Source of the DNA: Dehalococcoidia bacterium
Lineage (GTDB): Bacteria; Chloroflexota; Dehalococcoidia; UBA2979
Assembly: GCA_009692725.1 (NCBI GenBank)
Contig: SHYP01000008.1
Span: 1-57,646 of the forward strand
Direction of reading: 5' to 3'
DNA length: 57,646 nucleotides
Shown: positions 40,375-48,395 of the stretch, one piece after another
Numbering within the stretch: the stretch's first letter is position 1
Layout of the letters: each line of letters begins with the position of its first letter
Made by a program: the position numbers and the translations under genes
Notes under the pieces: model-generated
The model's input: the letters and a program-made list of their open reading frames with translations, nothing else
Database searches by the model: none
What the model was told of the DNA's origin: nothing

Positions 40375-41610
40375 ATGGCATCGAAGAGTCGGCGCAGCAT
40401 CGTCATGGCGACCGTGGAGGAGGCGATCGAGGAGTTTCGCCAGGGCCGCATGCTCATCGTCATCGACGACAAGGATCGCGAGAACGAAGGCGATATCTGC
40501 GTGCCCGCGGACGCCTGCAGCGCCGAGGTCATCAACTTCATGGCCACGCGCGCGCGCGGCCTGATCTGCGTGCCCATGAAGGGCGACCGGCTCGACGCGC
40601 TCGGGCTGCCGCCGATGGTCGGGCGCAACACCGCGCCACTCGGCACCGCCTTCACCGTCAGCGTCGAGGCACGCGAGGGCGTGACCACCGGCATCTCGGC
40701 GCCCGACCGCGCGCGCACCGTACAGGCGCTGATCGACCCGGCCACCACACCCGATGACCTCACGCGCCCGGGGCACATCTTCCCGCTGCGCGCGCGCGAG
40801 GGCGGCGTGCTGGTGCGCGCAGGCCAGACCGAGGCGTCCGTCGACCTGTGCGAGCTCGCCGGCCGCTTCCCCGCCGCAGTGATCTGCGAGGTGATGAGCG
40901 CGAACGGCGAGATGGCGCGGTTGCCGGAGCTGCAGCGGCTCGCGCGGCAGCACAGCCTGAAGATCGTCAGCGTGAACGACCTGATCGCTCACCGCTGGCG
41001 CAACGACATCCTCGTGGAGCGCGTCGCGGACGCCGCGCTGCCGACGCGCTTCGGCGACTTTCGCGCCATCGCGTACCGCACGAAGATCGACCTCAAGGAG
41101 CACTTCGCGCTCACCATGGGCGACCTGACCACGGACGAGCCCGCGCTCGTGCGCGTGCACGACGAATGCGTGACCGGCGACGTGTTCGGCTCGCTGCGTT
41201 GCGACTGCGGCGAGCAGCTGGAGACCGCGCTGCGCCGCGTCGCCGAAGCGGGCCGCGGCGCGATCGTGTACATGGATCAGGAAGGCCGCGGCATCGGGCT
41301 GCACAACAAGCTGCGCGCGTACCGGCTGCAGGACGGCGGCCTCGACACCGTCGAGGCGAACGAAGCGCTGGGCCTGCCCGCGGACAAGCGTGAATACGGC
41401 ATCGGCATGCAGATTCTCGTGGATCTCGGCGTGCGCAAGATGCGCCTCATGACGAACAACCCCACCAAGCGCTCCGGCCTCGAAGGGTTTGGCCTAGAGA
41501 TCGTCGAACGCATCCCTATCGAGGTGGTGCCGAACCCCCACAACCTGCGCTACCTGCAAACCAAACGCGAGAAAATGGGGCACCTGCTGGGCGTGGAGGA
41601 ACGACTCTAA
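40375..41610 (+). CDS. ribBA: Bifunctional DHBP synthase / GTP cyclohydrolase II
   Basis: A 411-residue fusion. The N-terminal DHBP synthase has VIDDKDRENEGDICVPAD and HIFPLRAREGGVLVRAGQTE; the C-terminal GTP cyclohydrolase II (from about 205) has the zinc site CVTGDVFGSLRCDCGEQL, YMDQEGRGIGLHNKLRAY and MTNNPTKRSGLEGFGL. Both active sites look complete. A start at the second ATG (MATVEEAIEEFRQG) is equally plausible. ribH begins immediately after the stop. Confidence 0.94.
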   Translation: MASKSRRSIVMATVEEAIEEFRQGRMLIVIDDKDRENEGDICVPADACSAEVINFMATRARGLICVPMKGDRLDALGLPPMVGRNTAPLGTAFTVSVEAREGVTTGISAPDRARTVQALIDPATTPDDLTRPGHIFPLRAREGGVLVRAGQTEASVDLCELAGRFPAAVICEVMSANGEMARLPELQRLARQHSLKIVSVNDLIAHRWRNDILVERVADAALPTRFGDFRAIAYRTKIDLKEHFALTMGDLTTDEPALVRVHDECVTGDVFGSLRCDCGEQLETALRRVAEAGRGAIVYMDQEGRGIGLHNKLRAYRLQDGGLDTVEANEALGLPADKREYGIGMQILVDLGVRKMRLMTNNPTKRSGLEGFGLEIVERIPIEVVPNPHNLRYLQTKREKMGHLLGVEERL

Positions 41611-42102
41611 GTGCGCACGATCGAAGGAACGCTGGACGCCGCCGGGCTGCGCATCGCCATCGTGGTCGCGCGCTTCAACGAACTGATCACGGAACGGCTG
41701 CGCGACGGTGCGATCGCCGCCGCGCAGGAGCACGGTATCGACGGTGACGACCTCGACGTAATATGGGTGCCGGGAGCGTTCGAGCTTGCCATGGCGGCGC
41801 AACTGCTGGCGGATGGCGAGGAGTACGACGCGATCGTGTGCGTCGGGTGCGTGATCCGCGGTGAGACGCCGCACTTCGAGTACGTCGCCGGCGAAGCGGC
41901 GCGCGGCATCGGCGCGGTAGCGCGGGAGAGCGGACTGCCGGTAACCTTCGGGGTGATCACTGCAGACACCCTCGAGCAGGCGCAGGCGCGCGCGGGCGGC
42001 GCGGTGGGCAACAAGGGACGCGAGGCCATGCTCGCGGCGATCGAGATGGCGACGCTATTCGCGCAACTGGGCGGGGGTGAATCCGAAGACGACGCCGATT
42101 GA
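41611..42102 (+). CDS. ribH: 6,7-dimethyl-8-ribityllumazine synthase
   Basis: A 163-residue lumazine synthase, GTG 41611 directly after the ribBA stop. Marks: IAIVVARFNELITERL, WVPGAFELAMAAQLLA, GCVIRGETPHFEYVAGEAAR, the catalytic His in that motif, and GVITADTLEQAQARAGG with GNKGREA. A C-terminal acidic tail (GGGESEDDAD) is added. Confidence 0.94.
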   Translation: MRTIEGTLDAAGLRIAIVVARFNELITERLRDGAIAAAQEHGIDGDDLDVIWVPGAFELAMAAQLLADGEEYDAIVCVGCVIRGETPHFEYVAGEAARGIGAVARESGLPVTFGVITADTLEQAQARAGGAVGNKGREAMLAAIEMATLFAQLGGGESEDDAD

Positions 42103-42128
42103 GCGGCACCAGGGAGGGAGCCGGACGC

Positions 42129-42458
42129 GTGGGTAAGGACGGACACCCCAGCGGCGGAGAGCCGATCGACCGCGCCGCCCAGGAATCGATCCGGCTGGCG
42201 CATCGCGCGCTGGAGCGGTTCCCGGAAGTCGTGCGGCGGCACAAGTTCATCGCCGGCGGAGCCGCGATCTCCACGTCGCTGATCGTGCTCGCGGGCGTGG
42301 CGATCACGCGGCGCATGCGCGCCGGCGAGAGCGCCGAGGAAGCGCTCGCGTCCGTGACCGAGCAAGAAGTGCAAGGCCTCCGTGTCATCGAGCCGGCCCC
42401 CCCGGCGGACACCGCCGCGCCCGAGCCGCGCCCGACGGAGATCCGCGCCTCGCGCTGA
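42129..42458 (+). CDS. Small single-pass membrane protein
   Basis: A protein of about 109 residues from GTG 42129, eight bases after AGGGAGGGAG (42111-42120). A basic helix (LAHRALERFPEVVRRHKF) precedes one membrane segment (IAGGAAISTSLIVLAGVAI), then a charged, proline-rich tail. It is close to ribH (27 bases) but no family is recognised. Confidence 0.55.
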   Translation: MGKDGHPSGGEPIDRAAQESIRLAHRALERFPEVVRRHKFIAGGAAISTSLIVLAGVAITRRMRAGESAEEALASVTEQEVQGLRVIEPAPPADTAAPEPRPTEIRASR

Positions 42459-42494
42459 CCCCGGGCTGCACCCGCACGCCGCTCGGGCGCACAA

Positions 42495-42510
42495 TGTTTC
42501 ACGTGAAACA
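42495..42510. promoter_or_regulatory. parS centromere site
   Basis: TGTTTCACGTGAAACA, a perfect 16-bp palindrome identical to the bacterial parS consensus bound by ParB. It ends on the A of the dinB start codon. Single sites like this normally lie near the replication origin; dnaN lies 14 kb further right. Confidence 0.85.
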
Positions 42511-43700
42511 TGTGTGCTAGCCAGCCGCCGGTGCCGCGCCTCCCGCGCCGAATCGCGCACTGCGACTTGGACACGTTCTTCGTCGCCGTCGAGCGGCTGC
42601 GCGACCCTCAGCTCGTCGGCCGGCCAGTGCTCGTCGGCGGGCGCGGCCCGCGCTCGGTCGTGGCCAGCGCCTCCTACGAAGCGCGTGCCTTCGGCTGCCA
42701 CTCGGCGCAACCGATGTCCCAGGCGCTGCGCGCGTGCCCGCAGGCGCTCGTCGTCTCTCCGGACTTCACGGCCTACCGCGCGGCGTCCGAGGCGTTCCAC
42801 GCGCTGCTGCACAGCTCGTCGCCCACCGTCGAGTCCGTCGGGCTCGACGAGGCGTTCGCGGACCTGACCGGCATCGGCGCGGACGGCATGGGCGCGCGCG
42901 CCATCGCCGAGGCGATCCGCGCGCGCGTGCGCGCGGAGCTCGGCCTCGCGGTGTCGGTCGGCATCGCCGGCGGGCGCACGACGGCCAAGGTCGCGTCGGA
43001 CCGCGCCAAGCCGGACGGGCTACTCGACGTGCCGATCGGCGGCGAGGCCGCGTTCCTGGCGCCGCTGCCCTTGCGCGAGCTGCCGCTCGCGGGCCCACGG
43101 CTCGTCGAGCGGCTCGCGCTCGCGGGGGTGCGCACGATCGGACAGCTGGCGGCGCTCGACCCGGCGTGGCTCATGCGCCAGTTCGGCGCCGCCGGACAGT
43201 CGCTGTCCGAGCGCTCGCGCGGCATCGACGCGACGCCCGTGCGCGGCGTGCCGCGCGCGCCCGTCTCCGTCTCTCGCGAGGTGACGTTCGGCGAGGACGT
43301 GCGCGAGCGCGCGGTGCTGGAGCGCGTGCTCGCGGGGCACGCCGAGCGCGTCGGCGCGGACCTGCGGCGCGCGGGGCGGCGCGCGCGCACCGTTACGCTC
43401 AAGGTGCGCTGGCCGGACTTCACGACGGTGACCCGCAGCCGCACGCTCGCGCGGCCGGCGCAGTCGACGGCGCAGCTCCAGGCGGCGGGCCGCGCGCTGC
43501 TCGCCGAGCTGCTCGCGCGCGAGGGCGAGCAGCCGGTGCGGCTCTTGGGCCTCGCCGCCACGAACCTCGTCGTCGACGCACTGCAGCTGCGGCTGGAGGA
43601 GCGCGCAACGCCGCGCGACGAGCAGCTCGACCGCGCCCTCGACGCGATCCGGGAGCGCTACGGCGGCGGCGCAGTGCGCCGCGGCGCCGCGGGCTGCTGA
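42510..43700 (+). CDS. dinB: DNA polymerase IV (Y-family)
   Basis: A 396-residue translesion polymerase. Marks: HCDLDTFFVAVERLRDPQL with catalytic Asp, ASYEARAFGCHSAQPM, SVGLDEAFADLTGIGA (the DE pair), SVGIAGGRTTAKVASDRAKP, and a helix-hairpin-helix LALAGVRTIGQLAALDPAWL. A little-finger domain (about 235-350) follows, with SVSREVTFGEDV. No obvious beta-clamp QLxLF motif appears at the C-terminus; VDALQLRLEE is the closest. ATG 42510 overlaps parS and has no Shine-Dalgarno; GTG 42531 is an alternative. Confidence 0.88.
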   Translation: MCASQPPVPRLPRRIAHCDLDTFFVAVERLRDPQLVGRPVLVGGRGPRSVVASASYEARAFGCHSAQPMSQALRACPQALVVSPDFTAYRAASEAFHALLHSSSPTVESVGLDEAFADLTGIGADGMGARAIAEAIRARVRAELGLAVSVGIAGGRTTAKVASDRAKPDGLLDVPIGGEAAFLAPLPLRELPLAGPRLVERLALAGVRTIGQLAALDPAWLMRQFGAAGQSLSERSRGIDATPVRGVPRAPVSVSREVTFGEDVRERAVLERVLAGHAERVGADLRRAGRRARTVTLKVRWPDFTTVTRSRTLARPAQSTAQLQAAGRALLAELLAREGEQPVRLLGLAATNLVVDALQLRLEERATPRDEQLDRALDAIRERYGGGAVRRGAAGC

Positions 43701-44637
43701 GAGCGCCTGTCCCGCGGCGCACACCTGCCGCTGATCGCGTTCTGCGGCGAACACCGGTCGCTCGCAGACCTGCTCGCCTTCACGGATGCCGCACGAGAGC
43801 TCGGCTACTCGCATCGTTGCGCGAACGGTCACCTCGTCTTCCAGCGCCCATGGCTTGACGGTCCGACGACGCTCGCGGCGGTGATCGCGCACTCGGGCGC
43901 GATGACGCTCGCCACTACGGTGACGGTGCCGGTGCTGTGCGGTCCCGCCGCCACCGCGAAGCTGCTCGCCGCGATCGACGTGCTGTCGGGCCGATGTCTG
44001 GTGGTCGGCCTCGGGCCGGGGTCTTCGGTGCGCGACTACGAGCTGGTCGGCGTGCCGTTCGAGCAACGCTGGAAGCGGCTGGACAACGCCGTGCACACCA
44101 TGCGCGCGTATTGGGGCGCCGAGGGCGGGCGCTTCGACGGCGAGTGCTACTCCACGGTCGGCGTGACGATGGCGCCAGCGCCGTCCCAGCGGTTGGGCGC
44201 GCCGATCTGGATCGAGAGCTGGGGATCGGCGGCGGGGCTGAGGCGCGTGGCGCGGCTCGCGGACGGCTGGCTCGCGTCGGGCTACAACACGACGCCGGAG
44301 TTGTTCGGCGCCGCGTGGCAGGACGTACTCGCGCGCGTGGCGGCCGTGGACCGCGACGCGGTGCGCTTCCCGAACGGCATCGCGACGATGTGGTGCTACG
44401 TCAACGACGACCGCGCAGCCGTCGAGGCGATGCTGTCGGACATGCTGGCGCCCGATGCTGAACCGGCCGCTGGAGGAGCTGCGCGCGAAGCTGCCGAGCA
44501 GTGCGCCGGAAGCGTGCGCGGCGAAACTGTCCGCATATGCGGCGGCCGGCGCGCAGCGCATCTTCCTATGGCCGCTCGCCGACGAGTGCGCCCAGCTCGA
44601 GCGCTTCCGGCGCGAGGTGATCCCGCTCGTCGCGTAG
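43701..44637 (+). pseudogene. LLM-class (luciferase-like) oxidoreductase, start lost and frameshifted
   Basis: The frame right after the dinB stop reads LSRGAHLPLIAFCGEHRSLA, then LLAFTDAARELGYSHRCANG, LDGPTTLAAVIAHSGAMTLA and LLAAIDVLSGRCLVVGLGPG, and continues with IWIESWGSAAGLRRVARLAD and GWLASG. This is the order of F420/FMN-dependent LLM enzymes. No ATG, GTG or TTG precedes GTG 43881, which would lose the first quarter of the fold. Near 44451-44453 (CCC) the frame slips by one; the next frame gives LNRPLEELRAKLPSSAP and a good C-terminus to TAG 44637. Two defects point to a decaying gene. Confidence 0.65.
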
Positions 44638-44780
44638 CGGGCCGCGGAGCCCTCGGGGCCGAGCGCGCAAAGCGCCGTAAAGCTCGCTGATTCGCGTTTC
44701 TCTAGGCGAACCGCAGTAAGTCCCGCAAACCGCGGGGGCGGTGCGTTGCGGCTGCGGATGCCTGGCGCGAGTGTGCGCGC

Positions 44781-45791
44781 ATGCGCTACCGACGGATCGC
44801 GAACACCGAGATCGACGTGTCGGAGATCGGCTTCGGCGTGTGGACGCTCGCCTCCGGGTGGTGGGGCGAACGCAGCGATGCGGAGGCGATCACGCTGCTC
44901 AGGCAGGCCTTCGACCGCGGGGTGACGTTTTTCGACACGGCCGACACCTACGGCGACGGGCGCGGCGAGCGGCTGCTGGCGCAGGCCTTCCCCGGCGCCG
45001 ACCGCGCCGAGATCGTGATCGGCACGAAGTGCGGGTACGACTGGGAATCGCGCAGCGAGGCGCGGCGCGCCGGGCAGCGCGAGGCGCCGCAGCGCTTCGA
45101 CGTGCCGTTCCTGGAGCGCGCGCTTGCCGCGTCGCTGGAGCGGCTCGGCTGCGAGCACATCGACCTGTGGCAGTTGCACAACGTGCGCATGGCGCAACTC
45201 GACGACGACGCGTTGTGGACGTTCCTCGAACGCGTGCAACACGAGGGGCGCGTGCGCGCCGTGGGCGTGGCGCTGGGACCGGCGATCGGCTGGCGCGAGG
45301 AGGGTGAGTATGCGCTGCGCGAGCGGCCGGGGGCGACCGTGCAGATGATCTACAACGCGCTGGAGCTCGATCCCGGGCGCGCGCTGATCCAGGCGGCGCG
45401 GGCGCACGGGCGATCGCTGCTGGTGCGGGTGCCGCACGCGTCGGGGATGCTCGAGGGGCGTTACACCGCAGACACCACGTTCGCGGAGGGCGATCACCGG
45501 CGGCACCGGCCCGAGCGCTGGCTGCGCGAAGGGCTGCAGAAGGTCGAGCAGCTGCGGTTCCTGACGGACGGCACGGGGCGCACGCTGGGGCAGGCCGCGT
45601 TGCGCTTCGTGCTGCACGAGCCATGCGTCGCGAGCGTGCTGCCGAATGTGTACGAGCTGGCGCAGCTGGACGAGTTCGTGGGTGCGAGCGACTGCCCGGA
45701 CCTGAGCGCGGATGACGTGGTGCGCGTGGCGGAGCTGTACGAGCGCAACTACGGGCTGCCGCGCGAGGCGGCCGAGGCGGCAACGTCGTGA
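44781..45791 (+). CDS. Aldo/keto reductase
   Basis: A 336-residue aldo/keto reductase of the YghZ/Tas-like class. Marks: NTEIDVSEIGFGVWTLASG, catalytic Tyr in FFDTADTYGDGRGERLLAQA, Lys in IVIGTKCGYDW, His in IDLWQLHNVR, and LGQAALRFVLHEPCVASVLP near the NADPH-binding end. Stop overlaps the next gene as GTGA, tying it to the haem genes. The substrate is unknown; a role in the siroheme-to-haem steps is possible but unproven. The 143 bases upstream show no clear promoter. Confidence 0.85.
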   Translation: MRYRRIANTEIDVSEIGFGVWTLASGWWGERSDAEAITLLRQAFDRGVTFFDTADTYGDGRGERLLAQAFPGADRAEIVIGTKCGYDWESRSEARRAGQREAPQRFDVPFLERALAASLERLGCEHIDLWQLHNVRMAQLDDDALWTFLERVQHEGRVRAVGVALGPAIGWREEGEYALRERPGATVQMIYNALELDPGRALIQAARAHGRSLLVRVPHASGMLEGRYTADTTFAEGDHRRHRPERWLREGLQKVEQLRFLTDGTGRTLGQAALRFVLHEPCVASVLPNVYELAQLDEFVGASDCPDLSADDVVRVAELYERNYGLPREAAEAATS

Positions 45792-47622
45792 CGGCGAGCG
45801 CGGCGCGGCCCGCAGCGATCGACGAGCTCACGGGGCCGCTGCTCAACGAGCTGCAGGACCGCTTCCCGCTCGAGGAGCGGCCGTACGCCGTCGTGGGCGA
45901 GCGACTGGGCATCGACGAGGCCGAGGTGCTGGCGCGCCTGCGCGCCGCGCGGGCGCAGGGCGTGGTGCGACAGATCTGCGCGATCTACGACACGGCGGCG
46001 CTGGGCTACACATCGTCGCTGGTGGCGATGCGCGTCGCGGCGGAGAGGCTGGCGAGCGCGGCGGCGGTGGTGAACGCGCACCCAGGGGTGTCGCACAACT
46101 ACCTGCGCAGCCACGAGTTCAACCTCTGGTTCACTGTGGCGATGCCCCCGGGGCACACGATCGAGCCGGTGATCGCGCGGCTGCATGAGCTGGCGGGCGC
46201 GGAGTCGACGCGCGCGCTGCCGACGCTGCGGCTGTTCAAGATCGGCGTCACGCTCGACATGACGGGCGAGCGCCCGGCGGGTGAGCGCGGCGCACCGGAG
46301 TACGGCGAGGCGAGGCGCGAGCTGGCGCGCGGGCACACGCTCGATGCGGACGACATCGCGTTCGTGCGGGCGACGCAGGGCGACTTCGGCGACGTGGCGC
46401 GGCCGTTCGATGCGCCGGCGGCGGCGCTGGGGACGACGACGGCGGCAGTGCTGGCGCGCGCGGAACGGTTGCAGGCGCGGGGTCAGCTGCGGCGCGTGGC
46501 GGCGATCCTCAATCACCGCGTCGCCGGCTTCCGTGCGAACGGGATGGCCGTGTGGGCGGTGCCGGCCGAGCGCACGCGCGAGTTCGGCGAGTTCGTGGCG
46601 GGCTACCGCAACGTGTCGCACTGCTACGAACGGCCGACGTATGAAGATTGGCCGTACCGCGTGTTCTCGATGATCCACGCGGCGCACGCGAGCGGGGTCG
46701 AGGCGGTGGTGCAGGAGATCGCGGCGGCAAGTGGGGTCGAGGAGCGGCGCGTGCTGTACTCGAGCACGGAGTTCAAGAAGATTCGTCTCCCGTACTTCAC
46801 GCCTGAGTTGCGACGAGTGGGAAGCACGCTGCATGCAGGCCGCGCAGGTGCGCGCGTGAGCGACGCGAGCGGGACGGCGCCGGAAGCTTCAGGGCGCGAG
46901 GCGCTGGCGCGCGGCCAGCAGTTCGTGAAGTTCAGCGGGTACCGCCTGGGCGCGACGCTGCGTGGTGGCTCGGCGGAGGCGCGCCGGGCGGCCGGGCGCT
47001 GCCTCGTCAAGCTGCTCGACGCGTCGGCGGAACGCATGCTGACGCGGGTGTACTCGACGGTGGGCGTGCGCGCGGACACGGACTTCGTCGTGTGGCAGGT
47101 TGCGGAGGAGCTGGAGGCGATCCGCGGCTGGCACACGCAGCTGCTCGCGTCGCCGCTCGCCGGAGCGATCGAGCGTTCGCAGTCGTTCCTGTCGATGACG
47201 ATGCGCTCGTTGTACGGCAATCCGCTGCACCCGCGGGCGGAGGGCGATGCCGGGCGCGCGCGGCTGTGGGCCGAGGAGCGCGGGTCGGCGTACCTGTTCG
47301 TGTACCCGATGGTGAAGACGCGCGCGTGGTACGCGCTGCCACGCGCGGAACAGCAGCGGATGATGGATGAGCCATCGCCATCGGGCACCGCTACCACGAG
47401 GTGCGCATCAACACCACGTACTCGTACGGGCGGGACGATCAGGAGTTCGTCGTGGCGTTCGAGGCGGACGACCCGGGACTGTTTCTCGCGCTGGTGCGCG
47501 AGCTGCGGGAATCGGAAGCATCGGCGTACACGGAGCGTGACACGCCGATGCTGACGTGTCGGCGGCTGGCGCCGGTGGAGCTGGCGGCGGAGCTGGGGCT
47601 GACGCCGGGCAAGCCACGTTGA
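45788..47622 (+). CDS. Siroheme decarboxylase (AhbB/AhbA) joined to HemQ-like coproheme decarboxylase; one frameshift near the end
   Basis: GTG 45788 overlaps the aldo/keto reductase stop. Residues 1-165 and ~185-350 are two Lrp/AsnC-like siroheme decarboxylase halves: VSHNYLRSHEFNLWFTVAMP, and VSHCYERPTYEDWPYRVFSM. They are followed in frame by a linker and a chlorite-dismutase-like HemQ domain (about 380 on): FVKFSGYRLG, DTDFVVWQVAEELEAIRGW, SFLSMTMRSLYGNPLHP, KTRAWYALPRAEQQRMMDE. At 47372-47373 one base is missing; adding an A gives GAG CAC ATC and restores HIAIGHRYHEVRINTTYSYG to TGA 47622. A GTG at 46856 (GTGAG) could instead start a separate HemQ gene. Confidence 0.75.
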
Positions 47623-47672
47623 GCGCGGGGGCGCGTTCGTTGCGGCACGCGGAGCGCGGTTGGGCGTACGAG

Positions 47673-47701
47673 TTGCGGCCCTGACGGCGCGCCCGTATTG
47701 T
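47673..47701 (+). promoter_or_regulatory. Promoter of the regulator-led haem operon
   Basis: TTGCGG (47673-47678) and TATTGT (47696-47701) with an exact 17-base spacer. A start near 47708 would leave a leader of only about five bases before ATG 47713. Confidence 0.6.
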
Positions 47702-47712
47702 GCGCACATCTC

Positions 47713-48387
47713 ATGCCGTGCGGCGAGGAATGGTTAGATTTGAGCGAGTTGGGTGCAGGCGATGCCGGGGCGGTGGGCCGCAGCGGGCGCGCGAGCGCGC
47801 GCTGGGTAAACCTCGCGCGGGCGTGCGAGATCCTCGGGGTCAACGAGTCGACGGTCCGGCGCTGGGCGGACTCGGGGGAGCTGCGTTGCTTCCGCACGCC
47901 GGGCGGGCATCGGCGGTTCGCGGAGGGCGACCTGTTCGCGCTGATGGAGGCAGGGCCGCGCCACCGGGAGCGCACGCTGGAGAGCGCGGCGATGACGCGC
48001 ATCCGCCGGCAGCTGCACGGCACCGGCGCGACGAGCTGGTACGCGGGCATCGAGGCTGAGGAGCGCGACGTGTTGCGGCCACTGGGGCGGCGGCTGCTGG
48101 AGCTGGTGAGCGACTACGTGTCGAAGCGTGGGCGACGCACGCTGATCGAGCGCGACGTCGATGCGATCGGGCGGCAGTACGGCCAGATCCTGCGCGAGCG
48201 GGGGATGCCGTTGCTGCGGGCGGTCGAGGCGTTCACGTTCTTCCGGCGTTCGTTGCACGAGACGGCTAAGCAGTTGGCGGAGCGCAACGGCATGAGCGCG
48301 GAAGAGGCAGCGCGCTCGCGCGAGGAGATCGCGGAGCTGGCGGATCGCGTGCTGCTGGGCGTGACCGCCGCGTACGACGCGGGATAG
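47713..48387 (+). CDS. MerR/excisionase-type regulator with an uncharacterised C-terminal domain
   Basis: A 224-residue protein from ATG 47713. Residues ~30-75 form a winged helix-turn-helix: WVNLARACEILGVNESTVRR and RWADSGELRCFRTPGGHRRF, the classic MerR/BldC-like motif. The C-terminal ~130 residues are helical and charged: DVLRPLGRRLLELVSDYVSK, RDVDAIGRQYGQILRERGMP, LLRAVEAFTFFRRSLHETAK, with no known ligand motif. This helical part resembles sensor bundles such as RsbR-N-like domains, but that is only a resemblance. It sits at the head of the met8-hemA-hemC-hemD-hemB-hemL run, so it probably controls it. Confidence 0.7.
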   Translation: MPCGEEWLDLSELGAGDAGAVGRSGRASARWVNLARACEILGVNESTVRRWADSGELRCFRTPGGHRRFAEGDLFALMEAGPRHRERTLESAAMTRIRRQLHGTGATSWYAGIEAEERDVLRPLGRRLLELVSDYVSKRGRRTLIERDVDAIGRQYGQILRERGMPLLRAVEAFTFFRRSLHETAKQLAERNGMSAEEAARSREEIAELADRVLLGVTAAYDAG

Positions 48388-48395
48388 GGCGGCGG

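Noticed and set aside
42382..42867. A 161-residue plus-strand frame overlapping the dinB start
   Set aside because: Basic, serine-rich shadow of the DinB frame.
43020..45617. An 865-residue open frame on the minus strand
   Set aside because: It runs antisense across dinB, the LLM gene and the aldo/keto reductase and has shadow composition without any domain.
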